Source: JACNLN01 sp964626495 (lineage in GTDB: Bacteria; Fidelibacterota; Marinisomatia; Marinisomatales; CAZVFT01). Taken from it: a stretch of 49,225 bases of DNA. Of the stretch, positions 15,968 through 24,746 are shown one piece after another; position 1 is the stretch's first letter; every line of letters starts with the position of its first letter. The position numbers and the translations under genes were made by a program. Where the stretch lies: the NCBI GenBank assembly GCA_964626495.1, contig CAZVFT010000006.1:1-49225 (forward strand), in the 5' to 3' direction. The notes below the pieces were generated by a model that worked only from the letters and a program-made list of their open reading frames with translations, was not told the DNA's origin and did no database searches.

Positions 15968-17932
15968 ATGACCAAAATTAAGATCAGAACATCAATCTGT
16001 ATCCTCTCTTTATCGTCTGTTTTTGCACAACCTCAAGTTGGTAGTGGGCAGACCGATAAAGCGGAAATAAATCACTCAACTTTCCTCATAACCCAAATGG
16101 AATTGAATCGTTCTTCCAGACAGTTCAATAAAGGAGTGGAACACTATGAAGTCGGTCGATTTTACAGTGCTCTGGAAATCTTTCGTCAATTGATGAAAAA
16201 GCCAATTTCGGAAAATTCACAGTTGACAGCCAGCCATTTGATGGCAATGAAGTGCAACTATCATATTGAAAAATATGAGGAGGCGAAGAGAATCGGTCGA
16301 AATTTTTTAACCAATTTTTCTGATAGCAATTATCTGGATGATGTGTATCACTGTTTTGGAGATATTTTCATAAGGGAGGGAAGATATCGCACTGCTGCTG
16401 AGAGTTATCTCAAAGCCAGATCTGTGACAGTTGAACCAGAACTGAAAAAGCAGATTGACAAAAAGCTGAGGAAACTCGCTAACGGTTTTTTAACTCGTGA
16501 TGATATCACTGATCTTCTTGCATTTGAAAAAGTTCACTCCAATCGAGCCATTTTAACGTTAATGCTTGCTGATGCTACTATAGCGGATGGTGATCCAGAT
16601 GGTGCTGCCCTGACTCTTTTTCGTATGGATATCAATTTAATTCCCAAATCGTTTCGAGACTATTATGATGTACTGAGGAAAAGAACGTATAAAAAAACAG
16701 AAGGAAATATTGTGTTAGGTGTGGTACTTCCTCTGACTAGAACAAATGAGGAAGAGGGAAATGCTTTTCTTCTTGGATTGAAACAAGCTATTGTGGAAGT
16801 TCAACAAGCCCGGTCATTAAATATAATTCTTGAGGTGCTGGATAATGAGGGTGACAACCTGAAAACCATTGAGTGTGTGGATAAATTGGTCAGAAATCCC
16901 AATGTAATGGCGATTGTCGGTCCCCTGTCGACGGTGAATTCAACGGTTGCTGTCTCTACTGCGAAACATTATGGGATTCCGCTTTTAGTACCAGTTTCAA
17001 CACAAAGTGGACTCAGTACACTTGGTGAATCTATTTTTCAAATGAATATGGATCTCATAAAAAGGGGACAATATATTGCTGACTATGCCATCCGTTCTTT
17101 GGGACTGGAGACGGTGGCGGTTGTAGCTCCCGCAGAAAGATTGGGAGTAGAACTTGTAGATGGTTTTGTAGAACAGGCTGATGAACTGGGGGCTCATATC
17201 GTGGATATTCAATGGTATTCTGGTCTTCCTGTAGATCTTAAGAATCAATTCAAAGCACTACGAAAAGTTGCTTTTAGGCTCGAAGAACAATGCAATCAGG
17301 TCGAGATTATTGATTTGCAGTTTGATACTCTTGACCAAACGCTTGTGATATCTGAGGAGGATTTCTTTCCAGAATTAGTCGAAGAGGAGGAAATATCTTC
17401 TTCAGACTCAAGCAAAATTGTATTGTCCAGTATTGATGGTATCTTCATCCCGATTCATCCCGGTGATATCAACTATGTGGGATCACAAATTTCTTCCTAC
17501 AATTTTGATACACAATTGCTGGGTAATATGAATTGGTATGATTTAGATGAATTGAGTCAGGAAATGATTGGTCCTAATGTAAAAGGGATGATTGTTTTTA
17601 CAGATTTTATTTTTCCTGAAGATGATAAGGCTATGGTTGTGTTATCAGATCGATTGCAACATCACGAACTTAGAAAAATGGCACTTTATGGATATGATAT
17701 TGCTATGTTTCTTGCATCCCGATTACAAAAGAATATAACTATGCATGCACTGGCTCAAAATCTAGATCAAGCTGGAACGTACCGGGGAATAAGCAAACCA
17801 TTTTCATTTACAGACCATAATCCCCGGGAAAACTCTTCTCTTCATATCCTGCGTTTTGAAGGTAACCGTTTCACTAAAGTAAATGAGATCATAGGTGATA
17901 CATTGTTAATTCACTCTCCCCAATCTCCCTGA
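15968..17932 (+). CDS. exported TPR plus periplasmic-binding-fold protein (LpoA-like architecture)
   Basis: The protein is 654 residues. A signal peptide ends near residue 20 (SSVFAQ). Tetratricopeptide-like helices occupy about 45-225, and a type I periplasmic-binding fold of the Peripla_BP_6 kind starts near 240 ('IVLGVVLPLT', 'IVGPLSTVNSTVAVSTAKHYGIPLLVPVST') and runs to the end. A helical TPR module joined to this fold is the layout of LpoA, the outer-membrane activator of penicillin-binding protein PBP1A. No lipobox is evident, so it may be soluble. It follows glmS by 19 bases and precedes uppP closely, which suits a cell-wall role. A branched-chain amino-acid-type solute receptor is the alternative, but no ABC permease genes are nearby. 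Confidence 0.8.
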   Translation: MTKIKIRTSICILSLSSVFAQPQVGSGQTDKAEINHSTFLITQMELNRSSRQFNKGVEHYEVGRFYSALEIFRQLMKKPISENSQLTASHLMAMKCNYHIEKYEEAKRIGRNFLTNFSDSNYLDDVYHCFGDIFIREGRYRTAAESYLKARSVTVEPELKKQIDKKLRKLANGFLTRDDITDLLAFEKVHSNRAILTLMLADATIADGDPDGAALTLFRMDINLIPKSFRDYYDVLRKRTYKKTEGNIVLGVVLPLTRTNEEEGNAFLLGLKQAIVEVQQARSLNIILEVLDNEGDNLKTIECVDKLVRNPNVMAIVGPLSTVNSTVAVSTAKHYGIPLLVPVSTQSGLSTLGESIFQMNMDLIKRGQYIADYAIRSLGLETVAVVAPAERLGVELVDGFVEQADELGAHIVDIQWYSGLPVDLKNQFKALRKVAFRLEEQCNQVEIIDLQFDTLDQTLVISEEDFFPELVEEEEISSSDSSKIVLSSIDGIFIPIHPGDINYVGSQISSYNFDTQLLGNMNWYDLDELSQEMIGPNVKGMIVFTDFIFPEDDKAMVVLSDRLQHHELRKMALYGYDIAMFLASRLQKNITMHALAQNLDQAGTYRGISKPFSFTDHNPRENSSLHILRFEGNRFTKVNEIIGDTLLIHSPQSP

Positions 17933-18654
17933 GGTTTACCGTTCAAAGTAATACATCTTTCATCCAACGTAATTTTTCTGGCAATATAGCTCCACGTAAA
18001 GTCTCAGCTGCCATTGGATTTTTTCGTCCTCCCACAGGTTCATCTTTGGAAGAAGAACGTTGTCGGGCAGGTGTTGAGATGGGATTAAACTCAAAAGAAC
18101 TTGCGATTCCTTCTCAGGTTCATTCCAACATCGTTAAGATTATTAACAGACCGGGATATGTGGATAAATGTGATGGATTGATAACAAATGAAAATAATGT
18201 TGTGCTATCCATTCAGATTGCAGATTGTGTTCCCATTTTTATCTACTCACCAGATATTCGAGCCATCGGTTTAATTCATTCCGGATGGAAAGGAACTGCT
18301 AATGAGATATCCGTGCATGCAGTTAAAAAATTAACAGATGAATTGGGAGCCACTCCGGAGAAAATGCTTATCTTTTTAGGTCCTTCTGTCCAGCCGTGCT
18401 GTTACACCGTTCAGGATGATGTGGCTTATCAATTTCAACCGGAATTCTACAAGCGTAACTCAATGGGGTTCGCACTCGATCTTATCAGGGCGAATATTGT
18501 TCAATTAGCATCAATGGGAGTTCCTGAGGATCAGATCCGAAAGACGGATATCTGCTCCTGTTGCGATGAAACGATGTTTCATTCATATCGAAGAGATGGA
18601 CATAAAGTCGGAAGAAATTTCTGTTTTCTAAAACTCAGTCAAGGTAAAATTTAA
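17929..18654 (+). CDS. YfiH/laccase-domain family protein (purine nucleoside phosphorylase-type)
   Basis: The family signatures are present: 'QVH', 'ADCVPIFIY', 'IHSGWKGT', 'GPSVQPCCY' and a C-terminal 'SYRRDG..VGRNF'. Members (YfiH, YlmD, FAMIN) are zinc enzymes acting on purine nucleosides; older databases call them polyphenol oxidases. The start is uncertain. The only conventional start is TTG at 18046 (202 residues). The frame stays open and protein-like upstream, with a family-consistent 'EERCRAGVEMGL' helix right after that TTG. A CTG at 17929 overlaps the preceding TGA as CTGA and would give 241 residues, the usual length. I chose it tentatively. Confidence 0.85.
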   Translation: MRFTVQSNTSFIQRNFSGNIAPRKVSAAIGFFRPPTGSSLEEERCRAGVEMGLNSKELAIPSQVHSNIVKIINRPGYVDKCDGLITNENNVVLSIQIADCVPIFIYSPDIRAIGLIHSGWKGTANEISVHAVKKLTDELGATPEKMLIFLGPSVQPCCYTVQDDVAYQFQPEFYKRNSMGFALDLIRANIVQLASMGVPEDQIRKTDICSCCDETMFHSYRRDGHKVGRNFCFLKLSQGKI

Positions 18655-18699
18655 CTATAAAATAACCATTAGATACTTCATAAAACAGCGTAATTACCA

Positions 18700-19464
18700 T
18701 TGACATTTCTTGATTCAATTATTTTGGGTGTAATTCAGGGAGTTACCGAATTCCTGCCTATTAGCAGTTCGGGACATCTCGTAGTTACCCAATCTGTGAT
18801 GGGAATTTCTCAACCTGGGATTTTATTTGAAGTCTCTGTTCATCTTGGAACTTTGTTCAGTATACTTGTCATATTTTTCAGGGACATACACAAATTGATA
18901 GTTACTTTGCCAGAAAAGAGTACGCAGAAATACGTTGGTTATTTAATCATTGGCACGATTCCAATTGTGATAGTTGGAATAACAATGAAGGAAAGTGTTG
19001 AAAAAGCATTTGAAAATCCTCACTTTGTTGGATATTCATTTTTATTTACGGGTTTTGTCCTTTTAGCAACTAAATTTGCAAAACCTTCTTACTCAAAATT
19101 TTCTGGTTGGAAATCTATTATCGTAGGAATCTTTCAGGCGATAGCACTTTTACCGGGTGTATCCCGATCCGGGATGACAATCAGTTCTGGATTGTTGTTG
19201 AAGATTCACGCTAAGGAAGCAGCAAAATTTTCATTTATTCTTGCCATACCGGCTCTGATTGGTTCGGGGGTTTTTATGATTCGTGATTTTATCTCAGTGT
19301 CAAGTTCGGGCGAATCAATATGGATTATATTTTCAGGATTTGCAACATCTTTTGTTGTGGGAATTTTAGCATTAAAATTGTTATTAAGTCTTCTTATGAA
19401 AGGTAAGTTTCATTGGTTTGGAATATATTGTTTGTTAATGGGAATTTTAACGCTGAGAATGTAA
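18700..19464 (+). CDS. uppP: undecaprenyl-diphosphate phosphatase
   Basis: The protein is 254 residues and very hydrophobic, with about eight membrane helices. The two active-site motifs of the UppP/BacA family are intact: 'EFLPISSSGHL' (Glu17 and the serine run) and 'PGVSRSGMT' (152-160, with Arg156). It dephosphorylates undecaprenyl diphosphate, recycling the lipid carrier for peptidoglycan and surface glycans. An in-frame stop at 18691 leaves TTG at 18700 as the only reasonable start, and it aligns with the normal N terminus. No Shine-Dalgarno sequence is seen. It ends one base before the next gene. Confidence 0.95.
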   Translation: MTFLDSIILGVIQGVTEFLPISSSGHLVVTQSVMGISQPGILFEVSVHLGTLFSILVIFFRDIHKLIVTLPEKSTQKYVGYLIIGTIPIVIVGITMKESVEKAFENPHFVGYSFLFTGFVLLATKFAKPSYSKFSGWKSIIVGIFQAIALLPGVSRSGMTISSGLLLKIHAKEAAKFSFILAIPALIGSGVFMIRDFISVSSSGESIWIIFSGFATSFVVGILALKLLLSLLMKGKFHWFGIYCLLMGILTLRM

Positions 19465-19465
19465 A

Positions 19466-20917
19466 ATGAGTGATATTGGTATCGGTTTCGCATTTTATTT
19501 AGTTGTGATTTTAATGGTGGGTATCTGGAGTGCTCGAAGAACAAAAACATTGCCAGATTTTTTATTGGCTGGTCGAAAACTGGGTCCCTGGGTGGTGGCG
19601 TTTTCAGAACGAGCATCGGGAGAAAGCGGATGGATGTTGCTTGGTTTGACAGGCTTGGCATACGCGTGCGGATTGGGAGACCCATCGGGGACAAAATTAG
19701 AACCGGCTATATGGACGGCTATCGGGTGTGTGCTGGGAATCATTGTATCGTGGTATTTAGTGGCAGAGAGGTTAAGAAGGGAAAGTGAACAGTTGGGTGC
19801 GCTGACAATTCCAAGATATTTTGAGCTTAAATATGGGGGAAATCAACCTGTGATTCGTCTGGTGGCTACCGGCATCATTTCTTTCTGTTTTGCGTTTTAC
19901 ATTGCAGCTCAGTTTGACGCTGTGGGAAAATCCCTCGAACAGACCTTCGGTTGGAGCCATATGAGCGGTGTAATGACAGGAGCGGCTATCATCGTGTTTT
20001 ATACATTGATGGGGGGATTTTTTGCGGTGGCGTGGACAGATTTTATCCAGGGGTGGATTATGTTAGTAACCCTGGTGGTACTTCCATTCGTTACACTGGG
20101 ACATCTTGGTGGCTGGTCAGGTCTTGTTGATAAAATCGGGAACATCAATCCTGATCTATTGTCCATTACTGGCAATCGCTCCGGATGGACATTAATCAGT
20201 GGAATTTTAGGTGGATTGGGTGTAGGATTGGGATATTCAGGACAACCACATCTACTGGCTCGGTATATGAGTATTCGTTCCGCTGATGATATTCAAACGT
20301 CAAGAAAAATCGCAATTGTCTGGGCTATTCTTGCTTATGGTGGAGCAGTTTTAATGGGGTTGGTAGCTTTGGGTTATTTTGGAGGGGGCTATTTTACAGA
20401 CCCAGAGATGATGATGCCTGAGCTGGCAAAGACAATGTTTCCTGCGTGGTTTGCTGGGATATTGATAAGTGGCGCTCTTGCAGCCATGATGTCAACAGCA
20501 GATTCCCAGCTTCTGGTAACGACTTCTGCCGTGTCCGAAGATATCTATCACCAATTTATCAAACCTAATGCCAGTCAGAAGCAACTTGTTAAAGTATCAA
20601 GACAGGTAACAATGGGTCTTGGAATTATTGCAATCTTGCTATCGAATTTACCAAAATCCATTTTTGATAAGGTTCTCTTTGCGTGGGGCGGTCTCGGTGC
20701 TGCTTTTGGTCCTGCTCTTATTTTATCACTCTGGTGGAAAAAAACATCAAAAAATGGAGTTTTATCAGGTATGATTGTTGGATTTGTCTCCGTAATTTTG
20801 TGGGAGAATTCATCCTTATCAACTACTTTATATTCTTTAGTTCCTGGTTTCTTTACTGCTTTACTGACTATCATCGTAGTAAGTATATTTAATGGTAGAA
20901 TAAAAAAGAGAGCTTAA
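19466..20917 (+). CDS. sodium/solute symporter, PutP-like (SSS family)
   Basis: The protein is 483 residues with about thirteen hydrophobic helices. 'DFLLAGRKLGPWVVAFSERASGESGWMLLGL' resembles the start of sodium/proline symporter PutP, and 'GGFFAVAWTDFIQGWIML' followed later by 'LISGALAAMMSTADSQLL' is the SSS-family core with the Na2-site serine/threonine region. It imports a solute, probably proline or a related amino acid, with Na+ across the inner membrane. The substrate cannot be fixed from sequence alone. It starts one base after the uppP stop. Confidence 0.9.
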   Translation: MSDIGIGFAFYLVVILMVGIWSARRTKTLPDFLLAGRKLGPWVVAFSERASGESGWMLLGLTGLAYACGLGDPSGTKLEPAIWTAIGCVLGIIVSWYLVAERLRRESEQLGALTIPRYFELKYGGNQPVIRLVATGIISFCFAFYIAAQFDAVGKSLEQTFGWSHMSGVMTGAAIIVFYTLMGGFFAVAWTDFIQGWIMLVTLVVLPFVTLGHLGGWSGLVDKIGNINPDLLSITGNRSGWTLISGILGGLGVGLGYSGQPHLLARYMSIRSADDIQTSRKIAIVWAILAYGGAVLMGLVALGYFGGGYFTDPEMMMPELAKTMFPAWFAGILISGALAAMMSTADSQLLVTTSAVSEDIYHQFIKPNASQKQLVKVSRQVTMGLGIIAILLSNLPKSIFDKVLFAWGGLGAAFGPALILSLWWKKTSKNGVLSGMIVGFVSVILWENSSLSTTLYSLVPGFFTALLTIIVVSIFNGRIKKRA

Positions 20918-21007
20918 CATGATTGTACTCCGAAAAGGTAATTTGTTGATAAATACACCGTTCCGTCGAGAGCCGGACACGTAAAACGGTTCAAAATGAT
21001 TGGTTTT

Positions 21008-21064
21008 GTAAAGGCAACTCACGACTTTGACAAAGTCATCCCTTCGGGAAAGTCGTGGGTTTAC
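21008..21064. repeat. hairpin-forming element between the symporter gene and holA
   Basis: ACTCACGACTTT (21017-21028) pairs with AAAGTCGTGGGT (21049-21060) with one G-T pair; outer GTAA/TTAC (21008-21011, 21061-21064) can extend the stem. The loop itself carries CCCTTCGGG. A second small hairpin AACCAT/ATGGTT is at 21084-21099. There is no T-run. The 228-base gap (20918-21145) holds no gene. The CCCTTCGGG core resembles the CCCGAAGGG core of repeats at 23.4 and 48.8 kb on the other strand. Confidence 0.5.
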
Positions 21065-21145
21065 CAGCAAGTTACACGAATATAACCATTTTAATGGTTT
21101 TCGTAAAAATCGGTTGAAATATTTTTTAGGAGCAGACTCTTAACA

Positions 21146-22138
21146 TTGAAAATGAATTATAAAAATGCTATTGAAATGATTAAGGCTGGTAATGTTTCAC
21201 CTGTATATTTTTTAAATGGTGATGATTTTTTTAAACAGGATTATTTCATAAAACACGTAGAAAAATATTTTTCACAGGGTAAACCGATTAACAAGGTTGT
21301 ATTGATACCGGAAGTAACGGATTATACGACAATTTTAGCGGAACTTACCTCAGTGTCACTTTTTGCTGAGACCAAGCTGTTCATCCTGAGGAATCCTACA
21401 CAAATTAAAGGAAATAAAAGGAAGGAACTGCTTGCGTATTGTAAATCACCTAACCAGGGAAATTGTTTGATTATCATCATTGATAAATATGATGCAAGAT
21501 CGAAACTTATCAAGGACTTAACTAGTATCATAGGAAGTGTAAATACCTCCCCACCATTTCCAGATAAGATGCTTGAGTCGGTGGAAATTTTATTAAAACA
21601 CGAACAATTGTCGGCTGAAAAAGCGGCCATTGATAGTCTTATTGAATTGAGTGGTGATTCATTGTATCATATATTCAATGAGATTAACAAAATAAAAATT
21701 GATCTTGGTGATAAAGAGAATTTTATTACCAAGGATCTTGTTTTAAAGCATGCAGGGTGGGATCGGAATTACTTTCCCTGGCATCTTTTGGATGCAGTGG
21801 GCAAAAGGGAATTTTCAACTTCCGTACATATTGGAGAAAAATTGCTGCAGCAGGGGATAGAGATTTCTGTGATAATTTCCCAGTTAACAAGAATGTTTCA
21901 GGAATTGTATTTTCGACATCTTCCTGGAGATTTTCACAAAAAGGATATGAAGAAAATATGGCTCAGCAGAGAAATCATAAAGAGGTTACCAAATTATAAA
22001 AGGAAGTATAAAAAGGGGCATATCAAGCCTGCTTTCCGATTTTTAAGGGATGCTGATAAAAAAGTAAAATCAACAGGAATTGATGAGAGAACGATTTTGA
22101 TACCACTTCTTTTTCAAATTACCCACAGTTATGGCTAA
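21146..22138 (+). CDS. holA: DNA polymerase III subunit delta
   Basis: The protein is 330 residues. The N terminus 'AGNVSPVYFLNGDDFFKQDYFIKHV' matches the HolA opening, in which the loader subunit's AAA-like domain begins 'PVYLL.GDE'; the C-terminal domain with 'FPWHLLDAVGKRE' and 'LLQQGIEISVIISQLTRMFQEL' matches the collar region. Delta opens the beta sliding clamp in the clamp-loader complex. The start may be TTG at 21146 or ATG at 21152; AGGAG at 21127 is nearer the TTG. It overlaps the sigma-factor gene by 8 bases. Confidence 0.92.
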   Translation: MKMNYKNAIEMIKAGNVSPVYFLNGDDFFKQDYFIKHVEKYFSQGKPINKVVLIPEVTDYTTILAELTSVSLFAETKLFILRNPTQIKGNKRKELLAYCKSPNQGNCLIIIIDKYDARSKLIKDLTSIIGSVNTSPPFPDKMLESVEILLKHEQLSAEKAAIDSLIELSGDSLYHIFNEINKIKIDLGDKENFITKDLVLKHAGWDRNYFPWHLLDAVGKREFSTSVHIGEKLLQQGIEISVIISQLTRMFQELYFRHLPGDFHKKDMKKIWLSREIIKRLPNYKRKYKKGHIKPAFRFLRDADKKVKSTGIDERTILIPLLFQITHSYG

Positions 22139-22715
22139 TGAACAATTTACATATACCGATGAAGAATTGATCCGTCGGTTTCAGGAAGGTGATGAACAGG
22201 CGTATACTGAGCTGGTAAATCGCTACAGAAATAAATTAATAAATTTTGTAGTGCGGTTTTTGGGTGATATTAATGATGCGGAAGATATAGTTCAAGATAC
22301 GCTATTGAAATTGTATACTCATAAACATTTCTATCGAAGCATCGCAAAATTTTCCACATGGATTTACACAATAGCTTCTAATATGGCGAAAACAGAATTG
22401 AGGAAGAGGAAAAGACATAAGGTATCTTTTCTCAGTCAAATTGGAAGGGAGGAAAAGGATTATGATATCCCCACTGAAGATAAATCTGGTGCACTAATAG
22501 AAGGTCAGTACACCGAATTGGAAATTCAAAGAGCAATTCAAAATTTACCGCTCCATTTCAGGACGGCTGTAATTTTACGAGATATTCAGGAACTTTCATA
22601 TGAAGAGATTAGTAAGATACTCGATGTTCCATTGGGAACAGTAAAATCACGTATCAATCGAGCAAGAATACAACTACAACAGGAACTAAAAGATGTCAAA
22701 AAAAATAGGAGGTAA
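22131..22715 (+). CDS. ECF-family RNA polymerase sigma factor
   Basis: The protein is 194 residues. Region sigma-2 (about 15-90) has 'DINDAEDIVQDTLLKLY' and 'FSTWIYTIASNMAKTELRKRKRHK'; region sigma-4 (about 125-185) has 'LPLHFRTAVILRDIQELSYEEISKILDVPLGTVKSRINRAR', a classic helix-turn-helix. It resembles RpoE-like group sigma factors that answer envelope stress. The ATG lies inside the holA 3' end. The gene right after it encodes a zinc-finger anti-sigma factor, which presumably holds it inactive at the membrane. I see no clear autoregulated promoter upstream. Confidence 0.95.
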   Translation: MANEQFTYTDEELIRRFQEGDEQAYTELVNRYRNKLINFVVRFLGDINDAEDIVQDTLLKLYTHKHFYRSIAKFSTWIYTIASNMAKTELRKRKRHKVSFLSQIGREEKDYDIPTEDKSGALIEGQYTELEIQRAIQNLPLHFRTAVILRDIQELSYEEISKILDVPLGTVKSRINRARIQLQQELKDVKKNRR

Positions 22716-22723
22716 ACCATTTG

Positions 22724-23293
22724 ATGAATTGTTATGAGTGTCAGGATAAAATATCTGAATATATTGATAAACAACTTTCACTAACACAGATAAAAGAATT
22801 TGATGAGCACATCAGTAACTGTTCTCAATGTAGCGAAATGCATGAAGGTGTCCTTACTATTGTAGCAGCCCTCAACAAACTGCCAAAACTCACTGTTTCC
22901 GAGAATTTTAACCATAACCTTAAAAGAAAGATTGAAACAGTTTCTTCTCGCCCTGCAAGGAGATTCTCAAAAGTATTTTATGGAAGACACCTATGGGGAT
23001 TTGAACCTAAATATGCCTTTGCTTTTGTTACCGCTGTAGTTGCTATTGTGGTGCTGGCTGTAAGTTTGATACCAGAAAAATCTCCCCAAACTTTTACTCA
23101 ACCCATCCCAAATCCAACCATAAATCAATTTTCCGATCCTGTTAAAAATAAAAATATTCGTTCTGTAACGACTGGAGAAAAAGAAATGTTGGTTTCTGAA
23201 CAGGAGGAAGATTCGATCTCAACCCGTGAAAAACCCATTCGTCAAAAACCCGATTTAAAAGGGAAAATTCGACTGGTAAAGGATAAGAAATAA
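22724..23293 (+). CDS. zinc-finger (ZAS) anti-sigma factor, single-pass membrane protein
   Basis: The protein is 189 residues from ATG 22724; a TTG directly before it is also possible. GGAGG at 22708-22712 supports this start region. The N-terminal cytoplasmic domain carries the anti-sigma zinc signature H-x3-C-x2-C (HISNCSQC) plus an early cysteine pair (CYEC). A membrane helix follows near residues 104-122 (FAFVTAVVAIVVLAVSL), and the basic C-terminal tail would lie in the periplasm. It should bind and inhibit the ECF sigma factor encoded five bases upstream until a signal triggers release or proteolysis. Confidence 0.9.
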   Translation: MNCYECQDKISEYIDKQLSLTQIKEFDEHISNCSQCSEMHEGVLTIVAALNKLPKLTVSENFNHNLKRKIETVSSRPARRFSKVFYGRHLWGFEPKYAFAFVTAVVAIVVLAVSLIPEKSPQTFTQPIPNPTINQFSDPVKNKNIRSVTTGEKEMLVSEQEEDSISTREKPIRQKPDLKGKIRLVKDKK

Positions 23294-23947
23294 GGTTTTT
23301 CACAATATCTTCTACCTGAATGATCCGTCAAAGGTAGAACAGGTTCTATCGGGCTCCCGACTTAGAGGAATGAATTTGTATACAATAATAGCCAGAGATA
23401 AAAGCGTTGTTATGGCATTTATGTCCACTCCATGAGTGGCTGACCCACCTGCTCCCGAAGGGTGGGTAGGAAGGGGACCACGCGAGGATTCCACTTGATA
23501 CCACCCGAATGAATTCGGGGGCTATCCCAACAAACATTTTTCCATTCATTGTTGAGACAATACCACCCTACGTTCGCCATAGCTATGCGTAGTACCCATC
23601 GTCACCGACCCGTTCTGGGTTCAGTGACAGCTAAAACTCACAATCCACCTCTTACCATCTACCACTCACCAATTACAAATGTAAGTGATCGGTGTGAATG
23701 CTTATGATGGGATGATGGGGAAGATTGAAGAGACAGCAGTATAAAACAGTATTTCACTTTTTCTTTTACAGTCCCGATAGAAAGAAGTAAATTCGGGCTG
23801 TGGAATATTTAAAAATAGTCCGGATCAGTTCAACCCAATTTTAACCCCAATCCTCATTATGTTTGGATAAATTATAACATTACTTGTGAGCAATGCGGTT
23901 AATAACATATTCGTTAGGTAGTTTTAATAAGTAGGAGTTTTAAACAC
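23294..23947. other. 654-base gap with short hairpins and a dispersed repeat
   Basis: No credible gene was found on either strand. The left two-thirds is richer in G and C than its flanks and carries hairpins: ACCCACC/GGTGGGT (23444-23467), CCCGAA/TTCGGG around 23505-23520, and ACCC/GGGT inside a TCAC/GTGA arm near 23600-23630. Bases 23439-23470 match 48769-48800. The right third is AT-rich and presumably contains the promoter of the small two-gene unit. GGAG lies about ten bases before its TTG start. Confidence 0.5.
23439..23470. repeat. dispersed repeat, copy 1 (CCCGAAGGG core)
   Basis: The 32 bases match 48769-48800 at 29 positions: both read GCTGAC, then CACCTG, then TCCCGAAGGG, then GGGTAGG, differing at three single bases. 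Both copies lie in gene-free gaps next to other hairpins, which suggests a genomic repeat family rather than chance. Confidence 0.6.
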
Positions 23948-24292
23948 TTGAGAATACTGAACGATACTGTTACAATTGAAGAATTACTATTAATAGCCAA
24001 AGGCAGTTTTGGAGATTTAGTCAAAGCTGTGGTAGATGTTGATCGGGAAATAGTTGCTATTGATGCGGAATTGCATTCTGACCTTGAGGCACTCTGTCTG
24101 GAAAATGGTTCAAAACAAAGTTATCTTTGGGGTATCAATTACTATCCGGAAATGGAAGGAGAAGATTTTATCGAGTATGATTCAATGATCAATTTGAGAC
24201 CTTCACAAGGTAATATTAGCCGTGGTATAGAAGATGAAATGATTCGTAAGAAGATTGTTAAGATTTCTGATAAGTGGATAAAAAGGTGGTAA
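23948..24292 (+). CDS. small protein resembling the DUF5674 family
   Basis: The 114-residue cytoplasmic protein has no signal or membrane segment. 'VKAVVDVDREIVAIDAELHSDLEALCLENGSKQSYLWGINYYP' and 'INLRPSQGN' resemble what I recall of DUF5674, a family with no known function. The start is TTG at 23948, with GGAG about ten bases upstream. It is coupled to the next gene by a TAATG overlap. A two-gene arrangement with a small helical partner recalls toxin-antitoxin pairs, but nothing in either sequence proves that. Confidence 0.75.
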   Translation: MRILNDTVTIEELLLIAKGSFGDLVKAVVDVDREIVAIDAELHSDLEALCLENGSKQSYLWGINYYPEMEGEDFIEYDSMINLRPSQGNISRGIEDEMIRKKIVKISDKWIKRW

Positions 24293-24630
24293 TGAAGATA
24301 CAACATAAAGAGCTTGCGAAGGAACGTTGGGCGAAAATGGTATTCGTTGAACAAATGGCAAATATTGGTAGCGAAATCAGCCGGGCAATCCATTGGCGAA
24401 AGAAAAATAATGTAGAATATTCCCATAATGCAGTCAATCGAGCTCTTGAACTTTTAACTTTTACAATCGACTTCGTCTCCGTTAAGTCACACTTAAAGGA
24501 ACTTACCAGACTTAGAGAAGCAATTAATGACTACTTTTATGGAGACAACGAATTTTCATCGTCAGATCTCCTGTGGCAGAAGTATTTTGATCATTTTAAC
24601 TACGCAGCCAGACTTAATCAAACCAGTTAA
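24292..24630 (+). CDS. small helical protein, possible partner of the DUF5674-like protein
   Basis: The protein is 112 residues from ATG 24292, which overlaps the previous stop by one base; an in-frame GTG at 24274 would add six residues. It is predicted to be mostly alpha-helical, with 'FVEQMANIGSEISRAIHWRKKNN', 'AVNRALELLTFTID', 'LKELTRLREAINDYF' and 'LWQKYFDHFNYAARL'. The helical layout recalls HEPN-type or four-helix-bundle proteins, yet the HEPN R-x4-6-H motif is not evident. I do not recognise a functional family. Its tight coupling to the DUF5674-like gene suggests the two products act together. Confidence 0.75.
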   Translation: MKIQHKELAKERWAKMVFVEQMANIGSEISRAIHWRKKNNVEYSHNAVNRALELLTFTIDFVSVKSHLKELTRLREAINDYFYGDNEFSSSDLLWQKYFDHFNYAARLNQTS

Positions 24631-24746
24631 ACATATATCTGTTCGACGAAAAAAAGAATTTCAACCATTCAACCCTGTGAGCTTGTTCTACGCCAGAAAA
24701 ATCAGACTGTGAAGTATAAAGCTGTATGAATAATTAAAGGGAAACT

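Noticed and set aside
23312..23549. Overlapping minus-strand frames in the 654-base gap
   Set aside because: They run across hairpins and a dispersed repeat, differ in frame and show no protein-like composition.
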